Source of the DNA: DASQGA01 sp963762085
Lineage (GTDB): Bacteria; Actinomycetota; Thermoleophilia; Gaiellales; Gaiellaceae
Direction: 5' to 3'
NCBI GenBank assembly: GCA_963762085.1
Contig: CAVXJD010000007.1
Location: forward strand, 62,001-126,000
Length of the DNA: 64,000 bases
Shown here: piece after piece, positions 25,330-33,391 of the stretch
Layout of the letters: each line of letters opens with the position of its first letter
Numbering within the stretch: the first letter of the stretch is position 1
The notes under the pieces: generated by a model
What the model was told of the DNA's origin: nothing
Database searches by the model: none
What the model saw: only the letters and a program-made list of their open reading frames with translations
Position numbers and translations under genes: made by a program

Positions 25330-26871
25330 CTAGTACGCGGCGCGGCGCTTCAGAACCGCAGGGATCGTCCGGCCGATGAGCTTCAGGTCGCTGACGAGCG
25401 ACCAGTTGGTCACGTAGAGATAATCGAGCTTCGTCATCTCCTCGAACGGAATTTCGCTCCTGCCGAGGACTTGCCACACGCCCGTCATCCCGGGTCGGAG
25501 GTTCAGGCGATTGCGTGCCCAGTCCTGCACATGCACGTCTTCGACGAGGATGAGAGGCCGTGGGCCGACGAGAGACATCTCACCCCGGACGACGTTGATG
25601 AGCTGCGGGAGCTCGTCGAGGTCGAACCGCCGCAGGAACTGACCGACTCTCGTGACGCGCGGATCCGCTGCGATCTTGAACATGCGCGGGTCACCGCCGC
25701 TGGTCGCGTGCTTGTTCAGGTGCGCGACCTCAGACTTTCTCTCCTCGGCGTCCGCGGACATTGTCCTGAACTTGAAGATCCGGAACGTTCTGCCGCCAGT
25801 ACCCATCCGCTCTTGCCGGAAGAACACCGGTCCGGACGACTCGAGCTTGATCGCGAGCGCGATGAGAGCGAACGCCGGCGCCAGGAGGATGAGCCCCAGT
25901 CCCGCCAGGCCCAGGTCCATCCCCCGCTTGAGCATCTGGGACGAGCCAGACAGGCGGAGCGGCCTGAGCCCGAGGAGGGGCAACCCTTCGACGGTGTGGA
26001 TGCCGATCTCGGTGCCGACGATGTCGAAGAGCCGCGGAACGATGTCGATTTGGACGTCGAGATCCTTGAGCGATCGAATCAGCTTGAGCGTCGCGTCGTG
26101 AGACTCGTTGGAGAACGCGATCAGCACGCGCTCGACGTCGAAGAGCCGAATGATCGTTGCGAGGCGCTCCGGCGGCCCGAGCAGCGTCAGGTGCTCCAGG
26201 TCGGGCCGGCGCTCCTTCGGCTCGGCGTCGACAAAGCCGACGAGGTTGATGCCGTACTCGGGATGCTGCAAGAGCTTCCGCCCGATCAGCTGGCCGACCT
26301 CCCCCGCACCGACGATGACGGCGTTCTGCAGGTACGTGATGCGGGTGCGGCAGAAGGTTCGCGCAGCCGCCCGGCCGAGCGTGATCAGGGCAATGGCGAA
26401 CGCCCAGAACAGAGCTAGCTTGACGATGTCCGGGCGCGCGAGACCCGTCAGCCAGGCCGCCACGACGAGAACCCACGCACCAACCGTGACCATGTGGAAG
26501 ACGTCGCGCATGTCGTCGACCGTGGAGTGGTCCGTGCGCTCCTCGTCGCGCTCGTAGAGGCCGTAGAGCTTCGCGACGACGATCCAGGCGGGCAGGCTTC
26601 CGAAGAAGAGGACCCACTCCATGATCGCGTCGACCGGGTTCGGGGCATTCGGATTCGGGCCCAGGAGGAGCTGGGCCGCGACGAAGGCCACGGTGAGGCC
26701 GAGCAGATCCGCGGCGAGCAGCATGCGGCGGACGAGCCAGCCCCTTCGGTGCACCGTGGAGGTACTCCGCCGGCGCTCCAGGATCTCGAGCGTCCGGTCG
26801 TCCATCGCGGACGCGATCTGATCGTAGAACAGCGCTCCCTGGACGAGGGCGGAACGCTCCGTGGCGTTCAT
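25330..26871 (-). CDS. Polyprenyl-phosphate sugar-1-phosphate transferase (priming enzyme, WcaJ/EpsE type)
   Basis: 513 aa. About four or five N-terminal membrane helices (residues ~45-150), a central Rossmann-like CoA_binding_3 domain (NAVIVGAGEVGQLIGRKLL near residue 182), then a fifth membrane segment (LGLAGLGLILLAPAFALIALA near 315) and the C-terminal Bac_transf domain: SSGPVFFRQERMGTGGRTFRI, KFRTMSADAEE, LRRFDLDELPQLINVVRGEMSLVGPRPL and RPGMTGVWQVLGRS. It links the first sugar phosphate to undecaprenyl phosphate and so starts each repeat unit. The ATG overlaps the regulator gene by 4 bp. Confidence 0.94.
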   Translation of the reverse strand: MNATERSALVQGALFYDQIASAMDDRTLEILERRRSTSTVHRRGWLVRRMLLAADLLGLTVAFVAAQLLLGPNPNAPNPVDAIMEWVLFFGSLPAWIVVAKLYGLYERDEERTDHSTVDDMRDVFHMVTVGAWVLVVAAWLTGLARPDIVKLALFWAFAIALITLGRAAARTFCRTRITYLQNAVIVGAGEVGQLIGRKLLQHPEYGINLVGFVDAEPKERRPDLEHLTLLGPPERLATIIRLFDVERVLIAFSNESHDATLKLIRSLKDLDVQIDIVPRLFDIVGTEIGIHTVEGLPLLGLRPLRLSGSSQMLKRGMDLGLAGLGLILLAPAFALIALAIKLESSGPVFFRQERMGTGGRTFRIFKFRTMSADAEERKSEVAHLNKHATSGGDPRMFKIAADPRVTRVGQFLRRFDLDELPQLINVVRGEMSLVGPRPLILVEDVHVQDWARNRLNLRPGMTGVWQVLGRSEIPFEEMTKLDYLYVTNWSLVSDLKLIGRTIPAVLKRRAAY

Positions 26872-27605
26872 GAGGCTACGCCTGCGGTCGTCGTGGCCAC
26901 AGAGCTTCCGATGAAATCTCTTGCCGAGCCGTTCGGGTGCTCGGACACAGTTCCCCCGTTCTCGAGTGCAGGCTCTTCGTGCGGATACGCCGACCGGTAG
27001 AACGCAGCCGCCTCGATCCGCGACGGAAGCGCGAGCTTCCGGAGGATGTTCTGCACGTGGCGCTTGACCGTGAACTCGGAGATCTCGAGTGCGGCGGCCA
27101 CTTGTCTGTTTCGCGCTCCACTCGCGACGAGAGCGAGAACTTCGCGCTCACGCCCGGTGAGGACCGACGCCACCTCTCGATCGCCGCTTCCCCGGACGGC
27201 GCTGATCGCGGCGCCCGCGAGATCGCGAGCCAGTGGTGCCTCACCCTGGGCAAGCGCGCGGAGGGTGCGGATCAGCCCCCCTGCGGGAATCTCCTTGTGC
27301 AGATAGCCGCTCGCACCATGGCGAAGCGCCGAAAGCACGTTCTCCTGTGAGGGCTTGAAGCTCCACACGATCGCGTGCGTATCCGAGCCGGCATGGAGAT
27401 CGGGGAGCACGGCAAGCGCCCCTCCGGGCGGGAGATCGAAGTCGATCAGCACCACGTCGCACGCGGTGGCCGCTACCGACGCGAGCACCTCGTCACAATT
27501 CCCGGCCTCGCGCACGACGAAGTCCTCTTCGGCGAGCAGCACATCTCTCACACCCGCGCGGAAAATCGGAACCGGATCGGCGATGAGAACGCAGGTGCGC
27601 GTCAC
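26868..27605 (-). CDS. LuxR/NarL-family response regulator
   Basis: 245 aa. Receiver domain at residues ~4-120: acidic pocket IADP near residue 8, phospho-acceptor region VVLIDFDLPPGG near 55, Ser in VWSFKP near 82 and Lys in GYLHKE near 104. C-terminal LuxR HTH at ~150-212 with VLTGREREVLALVASGARNRQVA and ISEFTVKRHVQNILRKL. It is inside the polysaccharide operon between the Wzz/BY-kinase and priming-transferase genes, with 4-bp overlaps on both sides. No histidine kinase gene is adjacent. It probably controls this operon or cell-surface state; the phosphate donor is unknown. Confidence 0.92.
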   Translation of the reverse strand: MTRTCVLIADPVPIFRAGVRDVLLAEEDFVVREAGNCDEVLASVAATACDVVLIDFDLPPGGALAVLPDLHAGSDTHAIVWSFKPSQENVLSALRHGASGYLHKEIPAGGLIRTLRALAQGEAPLARDLAGAAISAVRGSGDREVASVLTGREREVLALVASGARNRQVAAALEISEFTVKRHVQNILRKLALPSRIEAAAFYRSAYPHEEPALENGGTVSEHPNGSARDFIGSSVATTTAGVAS

Positions 27606-29233
27606 CGGACGCGCTCCTGCTCGGTGCGAGGACTCGACGAACGGCTGTAATCGCCGTAGCCGTATCCGTATCCATACCCGTAGCCCTTCTCGACCTCGGC
27701 GCCGGTGACGACGAACCCGAGTGGCTTGGCACGGACGTTCGCGAGCAGGCGGTGGAGCTCCTTGAGGGTTCCCCGGCGCAGCACCTTGAGGCGCGTGACG
27801 AGGATGATGCCGTCGACCTTCGGGCTGAGAGCCATTGCGTCGCCGACATTCAGAAGCGGCGGGGCATCGACGATGACGAAGTCGGCCCGATCGCGGAGGC
27901 TCTGAATGATGGCGGTGACCGCGTTCGTGCCTACGAACTCACCCGCATCCGGCGGGATCGGGCCGGACGGCAGCACCTCCAGGACTCCGGACACGCGCGC
28001 GTGTCCGTTCGTTCCGTTGGCGCCAAGTGCCTCTTGTACGCGGGATGCATTGTCGCTCGGGTCGGTGATCGCAATCGTGACGAGCGCTTCCTCGAGACCC
28101 ACGTGTCCGAGCGCAACCTGCGTCAGGCCCGGCCTGCCGTTCAGATCGAAGAACCGGTCGAGATAGGGGCGTCGCAGATCAAGGTCTGCGAGCGCGACGT
28201 GCCGACCGGAGCGCGCGAGTGCGAGTGCGAGGTTCGAAGCGGTGGTGGACTTTCCCTCCGACTCGAGCGCGCTCGTGACCATGATCACACGTGCGCCGTG
28301 TTCCAGGTTCGTGAACTCGAGGTTCGTCCGCAGCATTCGGAAAGCTTCGGACTCCTTGCTCCGCGGGGCCTCGAGCATGACAAGGCTGTCCTTGGAAGCG
28401 AGCCGCTTGGGCGGAGTCGGCAGCCGTGCGAGGAGCGTCATGTCGAGCGCCTCCGAGACCTCCTCGGCCGTCCGCACCCGCGTATCGAGCGCTTCCCGAA
28501 GGAACGCGAGTCCAAGGCCGAGCACGATCCCGACGAGTAGGCCGAGCAGACCTGACCGGAACGGACGTGGCTGAACCTGTCCCGCGCCCCGGGCCGGCTG
28601 GACGACGAACGCGTTCGAAGCTTGCAGGGCCTGGATCGTGCGGAGTTGCTGCTCCTGGTCCACGAGATTGGTGTAAAGAGCCGTTTCCTTCTGTCCCAGG
28701 CTCTCGAGGTTGCGTAGCTGACTCGAGACCTCCGTGAGGCTATTGCGCACAGCGGCGGTGTCGAGCTGGTTCTTGTAGATCGTGAACTCGCGGGCGAAAG
28801 CCGTCGCGAGCTTCACTGCGCGGGCCGGAATCGGGCTCGTGACCGTGAAGTCGAGAAGGTCGGCGTCGGCGCGGGGCTGAACCGACACGGCGCCAAGCAG
28901 CTGGTAGGGACTCATGTCATCGATGCCGGCGGAGGCAAGAGCGCGCCGCGCGACCGTCGGGGTCGTAGCGAGATCCGCCTGCGTCTGGGCGATTCGCTCC
29001 GACGTCTGGAAGACGCTGCTGCCTGAAACACCCGTCAGGCCTGCAGAGATGTCCTTGTTGGTGAGGAGCACCTCTGCTGTCGACTGGTAGAGCGCCTGCT
29101 GGCGCATCGACATCGCGACCGCCACCGCTGGAACCACGATGATCGCCGTCAGGATGATCCATTTGCGCCGCCGGAGCACGCGCAGGTAGTCATGCAGCGT
29201 CGCGCCGTCGCGACCCACTCCCTCTATCCCCAT
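27602..29233 (-). CDS. Wzz/BY-kinase: polysaccharide co-polymerase with tyrosine autokinase domain
   Basis: 543 aa, ATG start with GGAGG five bases upstream. Wzz domain: first helix at residues ~25-45 (KWIILTAIIVVPAVAVA), an extracytoplasmic part with the YQSTAEVLL strand, second helix near 228-248 (LLGLLVGIVLGLGLAFL). Then the cytoplasmic CpsD-type kinase: Walker A MVTSALESEGKSTTASNL (residue ~320), Walker A' LADLDLRRPYLDRFF (~348), Walker B FVIVDAPPLLNVGDAM (~460). The C-terminus has the autophosphorylated Tyr cluster in unusual alternating form: six Tyr within GYGYGYGYGYGDYS. It sets chain length and, through phosphorylation cycles, polymerisation rate. It is the first gene of the leftward operon. 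Confidence 0.93.
   Translation of the reverse strand: MGIEGVGRDGATLHDYLRVLRRRKWIILTAIIVVPAVAVAMSMRQQALYQSTAEVLLTNKDISAGLTGVSGSSVFQTSERIAQTQADLATTPTVARRALASAGIDDMSPYQLLGAVSVQPRADADLLDFTVTSPIPARAVKLATAFAREFTIYKNQLDTAAVRNSLTEVSSQLRNLESLGQKETALYTNLVDQEQQLRTIQALQASNAFVVQPARGAGQVQPRPFRSGLLGLLVGIVLGLGLAFLREALDTRVRTAEEVSEALDMTLLARLPTPPKRLASKDSLVMLEAPRSKESEAFRMLRTNLEFTNLEHGARVIMVTSALESEGKSTTASNLALALARSGRHVALADLDLRRPYLDRFFDLNGRPGLTQVALGHVGLEEALVTIAITDPSDNASRVQEALGANGTNGHARVSGVLEVLPSGPIPPDAGEFVGTNAVTAIIQSLRDRADFVIVDAPPLLNVGDAMALSPKVDGIILVTRLKVLRRGTLKELHRLLANVRAKPLGFVVTGAEVEKGYGYGYGYGYGDYSRSSSPRTEQERVR
27646..27688. repeat. Short in-gene tandem repeat encoding (Gly-Tyr)n
   Basis: The 3' end of the BY-kinase gene contains about five near-copies of a 6-bp unit (GGNTAY on the coding strand) encoding the GYGYGYGYGY tail. 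The third positions differ between copies, so the repeat is conserved at protein level and not only a slipped-strand DNA run. Copy number is a plausible length-variation point. Confidence 0.6.
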
Positions 29234-29336
29234 ACCGTCCTCCCGTTGCGCCGCAGTGTCCCGTGCCGGGCGCCCGATCTACCTACTCCCTAACCACTCC
29301 GGCAGATCGTCCGGCCCATTTCCCTTCCCGCATCGG

Positions 29337-29364
29337 ATTCTCCCCAACCTGGGGAAAAAGTCAA
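29337..29364 (-). promoter_or_regulatory. Putative promoter of the leftward polysaccharide operon with dyad in the spacer
   Basis: On the minus strand: TTGACT (29364-29359), 16-bp spacer, GAGAAT (29342-29337); these match the sigma-70 consensus at five and four positions. Transcription would begin near 29330, giving a leader of about 95 bases before the ATG at 29233. The spacer contains the inverted repeat TCCCC-AACCT-GGGGA, placed where a repressor or a twisting activator could act. The stretch 29234-29542 otherwise holds no gene apart from the tRNA-like fragment described next. Confidence 0.5.
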
Positions 29365-29415
29365 GATGCAACGTTCGATAACCAAAGGGAGTGGTTCGAA
29401 CGGAGTGAGTTTTCG

Positions 29416-29447
29416 TGGAGCTAGTCGGGCTCGAACGGGCGATCTCC
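29416..29447 (-). repeat. Degenerate copy of the 3' end of tRNA-Ala(CGC)
   Basis: These 32 bases match the last 32 bases of the tRNA-Ala gene at 42898-42970 (T arm, 3' acceptor strand, discriminator) at 29 positions, in the same orientation. The rest of a tRNA (anticodon arm, D arm, 5' acceptor) is missing to the right. Two of the three differences disturb T-stem pairing, so it is not a working tRNA end. Such 3' fragments usually mark an old attachment site of an element that integrated in the tRNA gene. Confidence 0.6.
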
Positions 29448-29542
29448 GCCGGCGGCAGCCCCGTTGTCCTCCCGTTCACCGCCTGCAGAGAGCGCGTAGC
29501 TTTACATTGGGGCGCATGGCCAGCCCGCGGAGCTTCTGACCC

Positions 29543-31129
29543 GTGGACTTCTCGTCTGCCGACAGCCTCGTCCTCGTCGGGCTCCTGGCGGCGGCCGCCG
29601 CGCTCCTGGCGATCGCCGAACTGATCCGGATTCCCTATCCGATCCCGCTCGTGCTCGGAGGCCTCGTGCTCGGCTTCGTTCCGGGTATGCCGCGAATCGA
29701 GCTACCGCCCGACATCGTCCTCGTCGCAGTCCTCCCCCCGCTCCTCTACGGCGCGGCCTTCTTCAGCCCGCTGCGCGAGCTGCGGGCGAGCGTCCGCCCG
29801 ATCGGGCTCCTTGCAATCGGCCTCGTCTTGACGACGACGGTCGCGGTCGCAGCCGTGGCCCACGCCGCGATTCCGGGCCTCGGCTGGCCGACCGCGTTCG
29901 TTCTCGGTGCAATCGTCTCACCGACCGACCCGACGGCCGCGACCGCGATCGCGCAGCGCGTTGGGCTTCCACGTCGACTCATTGCCCTCGTCGAAGGCGA
30001 GAGCCTCGTCAACGATGGAACCGCGCTGGTTGCCTACCGGTTCGCAGTCGCGGCCGTCGTCACGGGCAGCTTCTCGCTCGCCACTGCCTCCGGCCGGTTC
30101 GTGCTCAACATCGCCGGGGGAATCGTCGTGGGCCTTGCCGTCGGCTACGTCATCCGCGAGGTCCGGCGACGGCTCGACAACCCGCCCGTCGAGATCACGA
30201 TCTCGATCCTGAGCGGGTACTTCGCCTACCTGCCGGCCGAAGCGCTCGGCGTTTCCGGGGTTCTCTCCGCAGTCACGGTCGGGATTTTCATGGGTTGGCA
30301 CACGCCCGAGCTCACCACCGCCCAGACCCGTCTTCAGGGAGTCGCGGTCTGGGAGATCCTCTTCTTCCTTCTGAACGCGTTCCTGTTCACAATCATCGGC
30401 CTGCAGCTGCCAGTGATCCTGGACGGCCTCGCCGGCTACTCGACGGCGACGCTCCTCTGGTACGCAGTCCTTGTCGCCGCGACCGTCGTCGGGGCGCGCT
30501 TCGCGTGGATCTTCGCGACGGCACAGCTTCCACGCCTGCTCGGCCAACGCGGCCGTGCGGCTCCGTCGCCGTGGCAACCGAGCGTCGTCCTGGCCTGGTC
30601 CGGCATGCGCGGCGCGGTATCGCTCGCGGCTGCACTCGCCCTGCCGCTGACGACGGATGCCGGGACGCACTTCCCGAACCGCGAGCTGATCGTGTTCCTG
30701 ACCTTCAGCGTCATCTTGGTGACGGTCGTCGTTCAGGGCCTCACCCTGCCGAAGCTGATCGACCTGCTCGAGCTCGAGGACGACAGCAGGCTGGAGGTGA
30801 AAGAGGACACAAAGGCGCGAATTCACGCAGCCGACGCCGCTCTTGCCCGTCTGGAGGAGCTCGTCGACGAAGAGTGGGTTCGGGAGGACACAGCCGACCG
30901 GCTGCGCGGTCTCTATGGCTACCGCCGCTCCCGCTTCGAAGCCCGCTTCGATGAATCGGACGATGGGGCAATCGAGCAGCGCTCGACCGACTACCAGCGC
31001 CTACTCCGCGAGCTGATCGAAGCGGAGCGCGTCGCGGTTCGGGCCCTCCGGCGCGAACGGCGGATTAGCGACGAGGTGATGCGGCGGGTCGAGCGTGAGC
31101 TCGACCTCGAAGAGGCGCGCCTGGAATAG
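29543..31129 (+). CDS. Na+/H+ antiporter, CPA1/NhaP type
   Basis: 528 aa, GTG start. Twelve or so hydrophobic helices in residues ~5-410 and a charged cytoplasmic tail of ~110 residues with coiled-coil character (EDTKARIHAADAALARLEEL). Signature of the CPA1 family: VSPTDPTAATAIAQRVGLP near residue 130 with the ion-binding Asp, followed by LVEGESLVNDGTALVAYR near residue 150. AWSGMRGAVSLAAALALPL near residue 350 is also typical. It exchanges cytoplasmic Na+ (or K+) for protons, for pH and salt control. It starts about 90 bp right of the tRNA-like fragment and is convergent with the L,D-transpeptidase gene. Confidence 0.92.
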   Translation: MDFSSADSLVLVGLLAAAAALLAIAELIRIPYPIPLVLGGLVLGFVPGMPRIELPPDIVLVAVLPPLLYGAAFFSPLRELRASVRPIGLLAIGLVLTTTVAVAAVAHAAIPGLGWPTAFVLGAIVSPTDPTAATAIAQRVGLPRRLIALVEGESLVNDGTALVAYRFAVAAVVTGSFSLATASGRFVLNIAGGIVVGLAVGYVIREVRRRLDNPPVEITISILSGYFAYLPAEALGVSGVLSAVTVGIFMGWHTPELTTAQTRLQGVAVWEILFFLLNAFLFTIIGLQLPVILDGLAGYSTATLLWYAVLVAATVVGARFAWIFATAQLPRLLGQRGRAAPSPWQPSVVLAWSGMRGAVSLAAALALPLTTDAGTHFPNRELIVFLTFSVILVTVVVQGLTLPKLIDLLELEDDSRLEVKEDTKARIHAADAALARLEELVDEEWVREDTADRLRGLYGYRRSRFEARFDESDDGAIEQRSTDYQRLLRELIEAERVAVRALRRERRISDEVMRRVERELDLEEARLE

Positions 31130-31143
31130 GGCGGCCTCGATCC

Positions 31144-31941
31144 TTATCGGATCAGCACCGGCGTGCCGATCGGCATCAAGCGCACCAGGCGCTCGATCGC
31201 CGAGTTCTCCACGCGGATGCAGCCGTGCGACGGCCGCCCCGGGATCAGTTGCGGCTGGTTCGTGCCGTGGATGCCGATCACTCCGCCCCCGGGCCAGTCG
31301 CTCAGGCCCGAGTAGGCGCTGGTGCCTAACGCCCAGGGCCCGTAGCTCCCGCCCGGGTTCGACACCTTGATCCGCTCGCGGATCCAAAAGCGGCCTGCCG
31401 GCGTGGGGGTGCTCGGCGCACCGACCCCGACTCCGGACCGCCAGATCCGCTGGCCGGACCGGTAGAGGGTCGCAAGCAGGGTCCCACGATCCACCACCAG
31501 GCGAGTGCGGACGAGGTGCAGATAGGCGAGCGCCGAGCCCCGAACCCAACCCGTCCGCCCGTTCGGGCGCATCGGGATGCGCACCTTCAACCAGGTGCGT
31601 CCGTCCGGATCGGTCCAGCGGCGCAGGACGAGGTACACCTCGGGGTAGCCGTCCTCGGTGAAGTAGTGGATCCGCGCGATTACTCGCGCGTTCGGCGCCG
31701 GGAGCCCCAGGATCGGTGCCCTGAGCTTCGCGTGAGCCCAGTAGGTGCGGGTCTGCTCATTGGACAGGCGCTCGCCGGCGGCATCTCCCGGGGTGGTTCC
31801 GGCGGTTGCGGCACCTGAAAGCGCGAGCGGCGCGAGAACCAGAACGGCCAAGGCCACGCGCCGGAAAATCCGTCCGGCGCCGACCGGGTGCGCGAAACCG
31901 CACCCGGTCACTCGACGCATGAGCGGCAAGCTGGGGAACAC
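31144..31941 (-). CDS. Secreted L,D-transpeptidase (YkuD domain)
   Basis: 265 aa. A signal peptide lies around residues 25-45 (RRVALAVLVLAPLALSGAATA); a second ATG seven codons in could be the start. The C-terminal ~115 residues form the YkuD catalytic domain with IGIHGTNQPQLIPG and the active-site motif SHGCIRVENSAIERL (His-Gly-Cys-Ile-Arg) near residue 238. The middle has an SH3-like or linker region. It would form 3-3 cross-links in peptidoglycan or attach proteins to it. It lies 13 bp downstream of the ice-binding-type gene and is probably co-transcribed. Confidence 0.92.
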   Translation of the reverse strand: MFPSLPLMRRVTGCGFAHPVGAGRIFRRVALAVLVLAPLALSGAATAGTTPGDAAGERLSNEQTRTYWAHAKLRAPILGLPAPNARVIARIHYFTEDGYPEVYLVLRRWTDPDGRTWLKVRIPMRPNGRTGWVRGSALAYLHLVRTRLVVDRGTLLATLYRSGQRIWRSGVGVGAPSTPTPAGRFWIRERIKVSNPGGSYGPWALGTSAYSGLSDWPGGGVIGIHGTNQPQLIPGRPSHGCIRVENSAIERLVRLMPIGTPVLIR

Positions 31942-31954
31942 GCCGCCCTGCCTT

Positions 31955-33061
31955 TCAGCCGGTGAACGGGGGGGTCACCGGACGCTCACATCGGACGAAC
32001 CTCCGCCTCAGCACCCGCCGGTTGCCCTCCCGGTCGATCGCCACCACCCGGACGGTGTGACGACCGGCGAGCAAACGCTCGGCTCTGATCCACACGTAGA
32101 ACTGCGCGCTGGTGGTCCGCTTGATCAGCCTGCCGTCGAGGAACACCGAGACCCTCCGGATGCCAGAGACGTCGCGGGCCCTGATGTGCAATCTGAAATC
32201 GCGGGCAAGACAAGGCTTGCCAAGACCGAGGGGATTCCCGGTGATGCCGTCGCCCGGGGCTCCGTTGATGTTTACGGCCGGTCCCGTGACGTCGAACGCC
32301 CCGGTTCCCGGCCCCGTTCCAGCGGCGCACCGCGCTCTCGTAATCACATTGCTGTCGAGTGTGACCGCGCCGCTTCGAGCCAGGACTCTGCCTTGGACCG
32401 TCGTACCGGTCGTGACCGTGTTCGACGTGAGCGCGAAGATGTTCCCTCTGAACGTCGTCGTCGTTCCGAGAGTCGCCGAGCTGCCGACTTGCCAGTAAAC
32501 CATGCACGACTGAGCGCCGTTGATCAGGTTCACGGTGCTGGCTGACGCCGTGGTCAGCGTCGACCCGATCTGGAAGATGAACACGGCATTCGGATCGCCC
32601 TCGCCATCGAGGGTCAACGTGCCGGTTAGCTGAGCGGACGACGTGAAGCAGTAGACGCCGTGGGTGAGGGTCATCCCGCCCAGGTCCTGACCGGTCAGGA
32701 CAAACTGGCACGGCCGGCCGGCCGCGTCGTTATAGGCAGTGGTCAAGTCGGACTGGGCCTGGCCTGCGACAGCGTCGGCCGCATGGATCGTCCCGTTCAC
32801 GATTCCGGGTGGGAATCCGGTGACCGCGCTGCCTGGGCTCACGCCGAGGTCCCCGTTGATCACCGAGGACCCGGTGTTCGTGACCGCGCTGGCGCCCAGG
32901 ACCGCGAAGCTGTTGACGGTTCCGAGGTTGATTGGCGCTTGTGCACTAGCGCTGCTCGCGAACGCCAGCGCAACCAGCGCTATCGTCGCCAGCCCCATGC
33001 CACGCATGGTCATTCGCGCTCCACGTACTGCCGCGACGTCGTTGCTCCCTCTTGAAGTCAT
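31955..33061 (-). CDS. Ice-binding-type (DUF3494) secreted protein with C-terminal beta domain
   Basis: About 368 aa from the ATG at 33061, which has AAGGAAGG seven bases upstream; another ATG at 33013 is possible. Signal peptide MGLATIALVALAFASSASAQA, then a DUF3494 domain of ~210 residues: INLGTVNSFAVLGASAVTNTG, INGDLGVSPGSAVTGFPPG, the paired FVLTGQDLGGMTLTHGVYCF, and the Thr-rich ladder TFRGNIFALTSNTVTTGTTVQGR typical of the discontinuous beta-solenoid. The last ~100 residues are a separate Ig-like or cadherin-like module (VFLDGRLIKRT, AGRHTVRVVAIDREGNRR). DUF3494 proteins bind ice or act as adhesins; which applies here is not decided by sequence. It could be anchored or simply secreted; no LPxTG is seen. 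Confidence 0.88.
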   Translation of the reverse strand: MTSRGSNDVAAVRGARMTMRGMGLATIALVALAFASSASAQAPINLGTVNSFAVLGASAVTNTGSSVINGDLGVSPGSAVTGFPPGIVNGTIHAADAVAGQAQSDLTTAYNDAAGRPCQFVLTGQDLGGMTLTHGVYCFTSSAQLTGTLTLDGEGDPNAVFIFQIGSTLTTASASTVNLINGAQSCMVYWQVGSSATLGTTTTFRGNIFALTSNTVTTGTTVQGRVLARSGAVTLDSNVITRARCAAGTGPGTGAFDVTGPAVNINGAPGDGITGNPLGLGKPCLARDFRLHIRARDVSGIRRVSVFLDGRLIKRTTSAQFYVWIRAERLLAGRHTVRVVAIDREGNRRVLRRRFVRCERPVTPPFTG

Positions 33062-33391
33062 CCGCGCGCCTTCCTTCCCCTGGGAATCGGTACGAGTCTG
33101 AGTCGCGAGGACGCCTGGGAGCTCAAGCGCCTGGACCGAATCGAATCGCCGGAAGGTTTCTCGGCGGCTCGCGGTCGAAGCTTTCGTGACTTTTGTATCG
33201 TACACGTACCTTGGTCGTCGGGCCGCGAGCCGTAACGCGGCTGCGGCGACAGGCCTGCTGCGGATCGCCGAGCGGATGACTTCCCGCAACGTCGTTCCGA
33301 CGACTCTGCAGCGTGTCTGCCATTCCGACAACGGCCGTTGAGCCGGTCAGGTCATGCGGGCAGAATGAGGCCATCAGTAGGAGGTAGCTCG
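33062..33391. other. Non-coding spacer between divergent genes
   Basis: This 330-bp interval separates the ice-binding-type gene (leftward) from the quinone oxidoreductase gene (rightward). It contains the two ribosome-binding sites at its ends and one AT-richer patch at about 33181-33215 (CTTTTGTATCGTACACGTAC), the most likely place for promoters. No convincing -35/-10 pair, RNA gene or conserved open frame is seen. Confidence 0.5.

Noticed and set aside
27646..27688. (GGNTAY)n as a simple-sequence artefact
   Set aside because: Third positions vary between units and the Tyr cluster is where BY-kinases carry their phosphorylated tail, so it is kept as a real coding repeat.
29380..29412. A second TTCGAAC T-loop-like sequence just left of the tRNA fragment
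   Set aside because: The flanks do not form a 5-bp T stem and nothing else of a tRNA is present.
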